Below, piece by piece: positions 22,628 through 28,842 of a DNA stretch of 33,674 nucleotides. The position numbers and the translations under genes are program-made. Location of the stretch: assembly GCA_023398815.1 (NCBI GenBank), contig JAEWRW010000058.1, forward strand, positions 1-33,674, in the 5' to 3' direction. How positions within the stretch are numbered: position 1 is the first letter of the stretch; every line of letters begins with the position of its first letter. The stretch is from Bacillota bacterium. Its GTDB lineage: Bacteria; Bacillota; Clostridia; Christensenellales; UMGS416. Below the pieces are notes generated by a model that searched no databases, had not been told where the DNA came from, and saw nothing but the letters and a program-made list of their open reading frames with translations.

Positions 22628-23973
22628 AACACATGCGCACCAAGCTGTTTGTGGCCTTTCTGGCCATGACGGCTCTGACGGCCGCAGTGCTGTGGCTCGT
22701 CCAGGCCGGCATCATGAAGGACAGCGTTCTCAACGAGCGGGTGGCCGCCATCCATGGGGCGCTGACGTCGGCTGCCGCGGAGGGGAGCATCGACGCCGCC
22801 GCGCTGGAGGAGAGCCTGAACATCCGCCTGCTGCAGCTGGGCGAGGACGGTTCGGTGCGGTACCTGTCGCAGGGGATGCCGATGAAAGGCATGCTGCTGC
22901 GCCTGCTGCAGGGGCCGGACGCGCCAGCCCCCGACGGCACCCCCGTGGAGCTGGAGGGGATGATGGACGAGAGCGTGCGGCATGCCCTGGTGGGCTGCCC
23001 GGTGCCCTCCGGCGGCGCGCTGTATGCGGTGTTTTCGCTCTCCGATGTTGAGGAGACCTCGCGCATCCTGCGGCAGCAGCTTTGGGTCGTCACGGTGGTG
23101 CTGCTGGTGGCTTCGGTGGGGCTGGCGGCGGCGCTGTCGCGGCTGTTTGCCCATCCCCTGCGCCGCATCACCGGCGCTGCCCGTGCGCTGGCGGCCGGCC
23201 GGCTGGAGACCAGGGTGGACGTGCGCTCCCGCGATGAGATCGGACAGCTCGCTGCCGCGCTCAACGACCTCTCCGGCCAGCTGCAGAAGACCGAAGCCCT
23301 GCGCCGGGAGCTCATTGCCAATGTGTCCCACGAGCTGCGCTCGCCCCTGGCGGTGATACAGGGGTACGCCGAAACCGTGCGGGACGTGACCTGGCCCCAG
23401 GCGGAGAAGCGCCAGGAGCAACTGACCATCGTGGCCCAGGAGGCGGCACGGCTGAGCACCGTGGTGGAGGACATTCTGGATTATTCCAAGCTGCAGGCCG
23501 GGGTGGAGACCATCGCGCCGGCCCCCATCGCTTTGCGCCCCGCGCTGGAGCAGCAGGCCCGGCGGCGGGCCCAGCAGGCGGAGGAGCGCGGCCTGACCAT
23601 CACCGTGGAGTGCCCTGATATGACTGTGGAATTCGACCCGGGCAGGTTTGACCGCGTGCTGGACAACCTCCTTGGCAACGCTATCAATCACGCAGACCCC
23701 GGCGCCGTCATCCTGCTGACCGCGCAGGAGCGGGCCGGCCAGGTGCGCATCTGGGTGAGCAACCACGGCAGAACCATCGCGCCGGAGGAGATCCCCTACC
23801 TGTGGGACCGCTTTTACCGTGCCCAGGCGGTCAACGAAGGCCGGAGACTGGGCACCGGGCTGGGGCTGGCCATTGTCAGGAGTATTTTGGAGCAGCATGG
23901 CGCGGCCTACGGCGTGCAAAGTGAAAATGGGGTGACGACCTTCTGGTTTGATGCCCCGCCCGCGCGGGGATAG
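22624..23973 (+). CDS. Membrane sensor histidine kinase
   Basis: A 449-residue protein. Transmembrane segments lie at about 8-28 and 152-172 and enclose an extracytoplasmic sensor of about 120 residues that I do not recognise. A HAMP domain follows (about 172-225), then the H-box ANVSHELRSPLAVI with His236, N-box DNLLGNAINHA (about 350), and G-boxes with GTGLGLAIV. It autophosphorylates from ATP and passes phosphate to the response regulator encoded just upstream. A strong terminator follows at 24082. The signal is unknown. Confidence 0.93.
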   Translation: MKHMRTKLFVAFLAMTALTAAVLWLVQAGIMKDSVLNERVAAIHGALTSAAAEGSIDAAALEESLNIRLLQLGEDGSVRYLSQGMPMKGMLLRLLQGPDAPAPDGTPVELEGMMDESVRHALVGCPVPSGGALYAVFSLSDVEETSRILRQQLWVVTVVLLVASVGLAAALSRLFAHPLRRITGAARALAAGRLETRVDVRSRDEIGQLAAALNDLSGQLQKTEALRRELIANVSHELRSPLAVIQGYAETVRDVTWPQAEKRQEQLTIVAQEAARLSTVVEDILDYSKLQAGVETIAPAPIALRPALEQQARRRAQQAEERGLTITVECPDMTVEFDPGRFDRVLDNLLGNAINHADPGAVILLTAQERAGQVRIWVSNHGRTIAPEEIPYLWDRFYRAQAVNEGRRLGTGLGLAIVRSILEQHGAAYGVQSENGVTTFWFDAPPARG

Positions 23974-23988
23974 CGGGCCTCACGGCTT

Positions 23989-24016
23989 GCACGATGCGGG
24001 AGAGGTGCTGGGAAGG
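23989..24016 (+). repeat. Short repeat shared with 8174-8200, copy 2
   Basis: GCACGATGCGGG then GAGGTGCTGGGAAGG. It is the only recognised repeat in the 356-bp gap after the kinase gene; the rest of the gap holds a terminator, two Spo0A-like boxes and a promoter. Confidence 0.5.
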
Positions 24017-24081
24017 CTGCGCAACAAAGCGATGAGTTGGTTCGTTCCCATTTGCTCCCATTGGCTTGGTAACACGCCGAA

Positions 24082-24105
24082 CCTCCGCGCTTGCGGAGGC
24101 TTTTT
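24082..24105 (+). terminator. Rho-independent terminator of the two-component operon
   Basis: CCTCCGC-GCTT-GCGGAGG followed by CTTTTTC. Confidence 0.85.
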
Positions 24106-24200
24106 CTCACCCGGACGGGCCTGTCGCGGCTTCGCGTGTCGACGTCCCTCGCCAGGGTTTCGCACCGCCCAGCGTGCCTTGCTGACAAATTCTTTCCTTA

Positions 24201-24242
24201 TTTTGTCGAATCAAAACAGTTCCTGTGCCAATGTGTCGAAAC
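24201..24242 (+). promoter_or_regulatory. Two Spo0A-box-like sites
   Basis: TTTTGTCGAAT (24201-24211) and TGTGTCGAAAC (24232-24242) contain TGTCGAA cores at 24204 and 24234, exactly 30 bp (about three helical turns) apart, just upstream of the -35 at 24258. This is the arrangement expected for Spo0A activation; it is inferred from sequence only. Confidence 0.5.
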
Positions 24243-24257
24243 GGGATTCGCAAATGG

Positions 24258-24287
24258 TTGACAATGGAAATAAATGGGGCTTACTGT
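24258..24287 (+). promoter_or_regulatory. Promoter of the secreted-protein gene
   Basis: TTGACA (24258-24263), 18-base spacer, TACTGT (24282-24287). A TATAAA follows at 24287 but would need a 23-base spacer. Confidence 0.55.
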
Positions 24288-24329
24288 ATAAAAAGAACGG
24301 CCAAAGCCGATCAAGACGGGAGGAACACC

Positions 24330-25190
24330 ATGAAAAGAACCGTCGTCAGGATTGTCACACTGCTCTGCGCCATCACTCTGCTGTTCCCGCTGCCGGCGCT
24401 GGCGGCCACCAAGGCCGTGCCCAGCAATCGGGCTGTCATCAACTACATTGGCCGGCAAGCGGGCATTTCGTTCTCCACCCGGGCAGCCCTGGTGTTTGTG
24501 AGGAGCGGGGCGACCAAGTCCCTGCGTGTGAACCGCAGCGACAGCGCGCCCGCACCCACCACGCTGGCGGTGCAGGACATTGGGGCCGACGGGCTGGTGC
24601 GCACCACCCTGGTGGCGCCTTATGACGAGACCGACGACGGCATGGTGCAGATGGACGCCCAGGATTACCTGGCCGAGCTGCAGGGTGCCGTTGCCGGGCA
24701 GCAGAGCCCTCAGACGCTCAATGTGCCCAAGGGTGCCAAGGCCACCAAGCTCGGCAGCCTGCTATCAACCAACGCCACCTCCACCCCCTCGGTCAGGACC
24801 AGCGACCTGGTCATCTACCTCAACTACTACTACACCAGCGTGAGCGGGTATAGCCTCGGCCTGAGCGGCTACCTCGTCCGGCCTGTGCAGGTGTATGCCA
24901 CCATCACCGAGAGCAGCGCCAACGTGACGGGTTTCGTCGCCCGGGTCGATGCGGACGGCGACAAGTACACCCTGTCGCCCCTGACGATGGTGGATCGCAC
25001 CTACTCGTACACGTCGTCACTGACGGTCTCCACCATGGTGGATGGGACGCAGTACTCCAAGTCGCTGCCCTCCATCTCGCCGGCCTATGTGTACACGGGC
25101 AGTGGCGCGGTGGCCCCCGACCACCGCCTTTCGTGGGGTGGCACCTACAAGAGCAAGGCGTTCTCCGGCACGGTCTCTAACCTGCACTGA
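24330..25190 (+). CDS. Secreted protein of unknown function
   Basis: A 286-residue protein; the ATG at 24330 follows GGGAGGA. An N-terminal signal peptide (basic start, hydrophobic core to about residue 25, ALAA cleavage site) precedes a mature part rich in Thr, Ser, Val and Tyr. The mature part includes a tyrosine-rich strand (LNYYYTSVSGYSLGLSGYLV, about 170-190) and further beta-like segments to the end. No enzyme motif or wall-anchoring signal was seen. It stands alone between strong terminators, behind two Spo0A-like boxes, so stationary-phase or sporulation expression is possible. Confidence 0.7.
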   Translation: MKRTVVRIVTLLCAITLLFPLPALAATKAVPSNRAVINYIGRQAGISFSTRAALVFVRSGATKSLRVNRSDSAPAPTTLAVQDIGADGLVRTTLVAPYDETDDGMVQMDAQDYLAELQGAVAGQQSPQTLNVPKGAKATKLGSLLSTNATSTPSVRTSDLVIYLNYYYTSVSGYSLGLSGYLVRPVQVYATITESSANVTGFVARVDADGDKYTLSPLTMVDRTYSYTSSLTVSTMVDGTQYSKSLPSISPAYVYTGSGAVAPDHRLSWGGTYKSKAFSGTVSNLH

Positions 25191-25209
25191 GCGCACGCGA
25201 ACCCAAGCA

Positions 25210-25245
25210 AAACAAACGGCATCCCAGATGGGGTGCCGTTTGTTT
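25210..25245. terminator. Strong terminator after the secreted-protein gene
   Basis: AAACAAACGGCATCCC, loop AGAT, GGGGTGCCGTTTGTTT: 16 pairs with one mismatch-type wobble, ending in a T-rich arm. It can also serve the convergent isomerase gene. Confidence 0.85.
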
Positions 25246-25318
25246 CACGATTCAGACTGCGTTGGCTATTGCCAAATCGGTCGACGTCGCAACAGCGGCG
25301 TCCACGACAGGCTTGGGG

Positions 25319-26395
25319 TCAATACACCTCCGGCGGGTGGGAGAGCACAACTTCCAGCTCGCCCTCGGTTGCCTCGTAGGCGATGGGCCCGCAGGTCGCC
25401 GGCAGCAGCCACTCGTCGCCCCGCGCCGTGGGGAAGGCCTCACCGCCCACCCGCAGCACGCCCTTGCCCCCCGTCACGATGGCAATGCGCAGCCGCCCGG
25501 TGTCGGCGGGGGTGAACGCACCGGTCACATTGACGCGGGTGATGGCGAAGTAGGGCGTCTGCGCCCGCCCCAGCAGCAGCACCTCGCTGCCGCCCTCGGT
25601 GCGGGCGAGGTCTTGCGGCTCGATGCGCCAGCGCCGCAGGATCTCTTCCTCGGTGCCGCCATCGTAGACGTAGGTATCGAGCAGCAGGTTGTCACGGTGG
25701 GGCTGCTCAGCCGGGTCGTCACAGGGCTGCCGCCGCCAACCGATGGTGATGTCCGAGGGCTCCTGCACCTCCACCACCAGCACGCCGGGGCCGATGGCAT
25801 GGGGCGCGCCGCCGTCCACAAAGTACATCTCGCCGGGCTGCACGTAGAACTTGTGCAGGCAGGCCTCCATGGCGCGCACGTCGCCGGCGTAGTAGCCCCG
25901 GGCAAAGTCCTCCCGGGTGATGCCGTCCCGGAACCCCAGCAGTACATAGGGCCGCTCGGGGCAATCCTCCCGCAGGGCCACCACATACCAGCTTTCGGTC
26001 TTGCCGTAATTGATGCCGTAGTTGGCCTTGGCGAAGGCGCGGGTGGGGTGGCACTGCAGGCCCAGCTGCTTTTCGGCGTCCAGCAGCTTTACCAGAATTT
26101 GCGGGTGGGGGCCGTAGGCCGCCAGGTGCGCGGGGCCCAGCAGGTCGCCGGCGTATTGGGCCATGAGGTCACGCACCAGCACGACCTTGCCGTCAAACTG
26201 GGCCTCGGCCAGGCCAAGGTTGGGCTTATCAGGCAGGGGGCGGTTGACGGGTGTGACCGACCCCACCCAGGCTTCGGGGCAGTTGTCGTCAGCCCCGGGC
26301 CAAATGCCGCGGAAACGATCAAGCTCCCGCCCGCCGGCGTAGCCGCGCCAGGTTTTGTTGGGGATGAGGGCGATGGGCAAACGCGATGGATTCAT
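25319..26395 (-). CDS. Class I mannose-6-phosphate isomerase-like cupin enzyme
   Basis: A 358-residue protein with AAAGGAGG before the start. It has the expected zinc ligands in order: Gln and His in LQCHP (about residue 114), Glu in KTESWYV (about 132), and His in GAPHAIG (about 200). These are followed by cupin strands. The reaction is interconversion of mannose 6-phosphate and fructose 6-phosphate, linking mannose use and GDP-mannose supply to glycolysis. It is monocistronic, converging on the secreted-protein gene with a shared terminator. It resembles the short Firmicutes ManA type; other sugar-phosphate isomerase activity cannot be excluded. Confidence 0.82.
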   Translation of the reverse strand: MNPSRLPIALIPNKTWRGYAGGRELDRFRGIWPGADDNCPEAWVGSVTPVNRPLPDKPNLGLAEAQFDGKVVLVRDLMAQYAGDLLGPAHLAAYGPHPQILVKLLDAEKQLGLQCHPTRAFAKANYGINYGKTESWYVVALREDCPERPYVLLGFRDGITREDFARGYYAGDVRAMEACLHKFYVQPGEMYFVDGGAPHAIGPGVLVVEVQEPSDITIGWRRQPCDDPAEQPHRDNLLLDTYVYDGGTEEEILRRWRIEPQDLARTEGGSEVLLLGRAQTPYFAITRVNVTGAFTPADTGRLRIAIVTGGKGVLRVGGEAFPTARGDEWLLPATCGPIAYEATEGELEVVLSHPPEVY

Positions 26396-26565
26396 GGCGA
26401 TCCTCCTTTTGCATTGGGCAAAGCGTTCGACGCCGGTGCCCGCTTTCCTCTGCGTTTGGGTCTATACAGCCGCACCGACCGGCCCCCTGCCGAATAGGAT
26501 GGAGCATGGCCGCCGCTTTCGGCGCCGCCTCGCCACAAACGCTCGAGCGGTGGCGGTTTATCATA

Positions 26566-26602
26566 CAGGACTAGGGCGCGGAGTTTCCGCGCCCTAGTCC
26601 TG
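26566..26602. repeat. Perfect 16-bp inverted repeat upstream of the isomerase gene
   Basis: CAGGACTAGGGCGCGG, loop AGTTT, CCGCGCCCTAGTCCTG. No T-tract is present on either side, so a simple terminator is unlikely. It lies about 170 bases before the isomerase start. Confidence 0.6.
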
Positions 26603-26722
26603 TTCGCGGCGGCCGCGCTTCGCACGACCGCCGCGAGTTTGGAGGGTACTCGTCAGGAGGGAACGAGAGCCCGCCGACGTACACGCCGCCGGCGGGCCTC
26701 CGGCTGCTTTGGTCGTGGCCGA

Positions 26723-26805
26723 GTTCTTCCGGGGGAAGCGCGCCTGCGGGCGGGAGGGTGCGTGCTCCAGTCAAACCATTTCGTACCACGGGCGGGTGAA
26801 CCGCC
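26723..26805 (+). repeat. Two-hairpin element, copy D
   Basis: TTCTTCCGGGGGAAGCGC start, a diverged form of the usual TTTACGGGGGAGACGC. Hairpin I is CGCC-TGCG-GGCG (26741-26752). Hairpin II is GGCGG-GTGAA-CCGCC (26791-26805). Confidence 0.78.
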
Positions 26806-26872
26806 TCGTGGTTGCCGGGGATTGGCGCTCACTCAAGGGCGTGGCACGGCGGGGATTCCAAAGGGGGATCCT

Positions 26873-26910
26873 GCGGCATACGTTTCGTAGAATCGTTGAG
26901 AGCAGGGTGA
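26873..26910 (+). repeat. GCAGACGATTC...GAATCGTTGAGAGCAA module, copy 3 (diverged)
   Basis: GCGGCATACGTTTCGTAGAATCG continues into TTGAGAGCAGGGTG. The right half is conserved but the left stem arm is altered, so the hairpin is weakened here. Confidence 0.55.
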
Positions 26911-27020
26911 GCATTGTTCGGCAATGCAATGGGGTGCGCCCCCTAGGCCGTTTCCGCCATTCTCGCCCGCAGGCACGCTCCCATTCCTTTGGCGCGAGCC
27001 ACATTCCCCGCAGCCGCGAG

Positions 27021-27131
27021 GCGGTTCATCCGGCCGCGGCAAGCAACAGCCAGTCCGTGGCACTTACTCCATCCCGCGTGAGCGCGTCTCCCTCGTAGAA
27101 ACCCAGCACGACCCACGCAAACGAAAGCCGC
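27021..27131 (-). repeat. Two-hairpin element, copy E (inverted, degenerate)
   Basis: On the minus strand: a 29-nt word (27131-27103) identical to 13011-13039, then TTTCTACGAGGGAGACGC, hairpin I CGCG-CTCA-CGCG (27086-27075), then GGATGAACCG with only a 3-bp hairpin II. Orientation is opposite to copy D in the same gap. Confidence 0.7.
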
Positions 27132-27208
27132 CCGGCGACCTGTGCGTCGGGCGGCTCAAATGCATCTATGTCGAGTGCTCCAAACTCGCGACGGTCGCGT
27201 CAGCGGCC

Positions 27209-27241
27209 GGCGCGAAAGCGAAAGCGCTACGCTTTCGCGCC
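27209..27241. repeat. 12-bp inverted repeat across the ddl stop codon
   Basis: GGCGCGAAAGCG (27209-27220) and CGCTTTCGCGCC (27230-27241) form a perfect stem. The right arm encodes the last residues of Ddl (GGAKA). Confidence 0.55.
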
Positions 27242-28438
27242 GCCGCCTTGAAATTTTTGCAGCAGGCCGGACTCGAAGGCGAAGCTGTTGCGGCCCTTCT
27301 CCCGGTGGGCGGCCAGCGCCTGGTCGATGAGCGCATCGATGAGCTGGGCGTAAGGGAGACCCGTGGGCTCCCACAGGTAGAAGGCAAAGGAACCCGGCAC
27401 GGTGTTGATCTCGTTCACATACAGGCTGTTGTCGGCGCGGTTCACAAGGTAATCGACACGCACGACGCCCCGGCAATCCAAGAGGCGGAAGGCCTCGATC
27501 GTCAGCCGCTGCACCTCGGCGGTCATCTCGTCACCAATGGGCGCGGGGATGAGCCTCTGCATGCTCTCCATGCCGCCGCCCTTGGCGCCGGCCGTGCCCT
27601 TCGTGCCGCCCTTGGCCCCGCCGGTCTTGCCACCGCGCAGGTACTTCTGGTCGAAGGTCAGGAACTCCTTCCAGCTGACGGGCTGCTCGCACAGGGAGGC
27701 CCGCACGTCACCCTCAAACCCCAGGGCCGAGCAGTTGACCTCCACCAGGTCGGTCAGGCCCTGCTCCACCACGGCGCGGCGGTCGTAGTGGAAGGCCACA
27801 TCCAGTGCGTCGGCCAGCCCGGCGCGGTCGTCGGCGCGGTTGATGCCGATGGACGAGCCGAGGTTGGCGGGCTTGACGTACACGGGGTAGCCCAGCTCGC
27901 CCTCAATGCGAGTGAGCTCCTCCTCCCGCTGCTGCTCCCAGGCGCGGCGCTCCAGCCAGGCGAAGGGCAGGAGCGGCAGGCCCGCCCCGCGGAAGGCCAT
28001 CTTCATGGCGATCTTGTCCATGCCAAGGGCAGAGCCCAGCACCCCCGGGCTGGTGTAGGGGATGTCGCAGAGCTCCAGGAGCCCCTGCAGCGTGCCGTCC
28101 TCGCCGTTCATGCCGTGCACGCTGGGCACGGCCACGTCGATGACGGCCACCGGCTTGCGCCCGCCAAAGAGGCTCGTCTTCACCGGGTAGAGCGCACGGC
28201 TGCCAAAGGTCGGGTCCAGCGTCACCTGGGTCACCGCCGCCGGGTCAAAGGCGCGATAGAACGCGATGTCCCGCAGCCGTTCGCCGGTGAACCACCGGCC
28301 CTCCCGGTCGATGTAGACCGGCACCAGGTCGTATTTGTCGCGGTTGGCGTTGTCCATCCACTGCAGTGCCGTCACGATGGAGACGTCGTGCTCCACCGTG
28401 CGGCTGCCAAAGAATACCGCCACTGTCAGCTTGCCCAT
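27227..28438 (-). CDS. ddl: D-alanine--D-alanine ligase
   Basis: A 403-residue protein; the ATG at 28438 follows GGGAGGA. The ATP-grasp enzyme joins two D-alanines for the peptidoglycan stem. Seen: FFGSRTVEHDVS (9-20), VHGMNGEDG (108-115), Lys189 in YVKPANLGSSIGI, RVDYLVN (about 327) and NEINTVPG (342-349). It is longer than typical (about 300-370 residues), mainly from a Gly/Lys/Ala-rich loop at 268-294 between KYL and the LIPAPI strand, next to the active-site lid. I believe related clostridial ligases carry similar loops. murF lies upstream on the same strand, so the two successive steps are encoded together. Confidence 0.93.
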   Translation of the reverse strand: MGKLTVAVFFGSRTVEHDVSIVTALQWMDNANRDKYDLVPVYIDREGRWFTGERLRDIAFYRAFDPAAVTQVTLDPTFGSRALYPVKTSLFGGRKPVAVIDVAVPSVHGMNGEDGTLQGLLELCDIPYTSPGVLGSALGMDKIAMKMAFRGAGLPLLPFAWLERRAWEQQREEELTRIEGELGYPVYVKPANLGSSIGINRADDRAGLADALDVAFHYDRRAVVEQGLTDLVEVNCSALGFEGDVRASLCEQPVSWKEFLTFDQKYLRGGKTGGAKGGTKGTAGAKGGGMESMQRLIPAPIGDEMTAEVQRLTIEAFRLLDCRGVVRVDYLVNRADNSLYVNEINTVPGSFAFYLWEPTGLPYAQLIDALIDQALAAHREKGRNSFAFESGLLQKFQGGGAKA

Positions 28439-28576
28439 AAAATCCTCCCGGTCGCCGCCGGTGCACACGTGCGCCGTCGGCGAATGATTCATTCTCGTTC
28501 TATCTGTTGCTTTCCCGGTCACCGCGCATGTCGCCGACCGGGGTCTTTGCATTTGTGCTCGTTACGTGTTGCATCT

Positions 28577-28654
28577 GAAGGAACGCACCTGCGGGTGGGA
28601 TTTGCTGCCTGCCTTGCGCGGGCGGGTCGGTTCCTTCCGGCGGATGAACCGCCG
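28577..28654 (+). repeat. Two-hairpin element, copy F
   Basis: Hairpin I is CACC-TGCG-GGTG (28586-28597), a stem changed on both arms. Hairpin II is CGGCGG-ATGAA-CCGCCG (28638-28654). It lies in the 404-bp gap between ddl and murF; the rest of that gap shows CGCGCATGTCGCCGACCG (28525-28542), also seen in part near 11087 and 20763, and nothing else recognised. Confidence 0.78.
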
Positions 28655-28842
28655 TCGGCAACGGGGTGTATCACCCATGCGTTCCTTGCCGGGTGTTGAC
28701 CCCAAGGATGGGAACCGCGATCGGCAACGGGGGGAACACCGCGGGCAGACGAACGGCCCGTTATGCGCGCTTCCCTTATAGGATAGCGTTAGGTCGTTCC
28801 CCATAGTACCACAGTTTGCCTGGAGGGACAAACCGGTTTGCT

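Larger units (their letters stand above)
26396..27226. repeat. Non-coding repeat mosaic with oppositely oriented copies
   Basis: No gene. Contents in order: a perfect 16-bp inverted repeat (26566-26581 with 26587-26602); ACCGCCGCGAGTT, shared with the end of dapB; GACGTACACGCCG (26676-26688); two-hairpin copy D; the 26873 module; a palindrome, GCATTG-TTCG-(G)CAATGC, near 26908; and inverted two-hairpin copy E. Here the modules occur in both orientations, so the array can fold back on itself. Confidence 0.7.

Noticed and set aside
7737..28654. CRISPR array
   Set aside because: Repeats are spread over kilobases with irregular spacing, varying sequence and no spacers of uniform length; no cas gene is present.
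85..28699. Peptide-like similarity among translated repeat copies (a recurring GRMNRL-type segment)
   Set aside because: Several copies read through in one frame, but this is explained by the conserved GATGAACCG loop region. Stems change at all codon positions, other copies contain stops, and no copy has a ribosome binding site.
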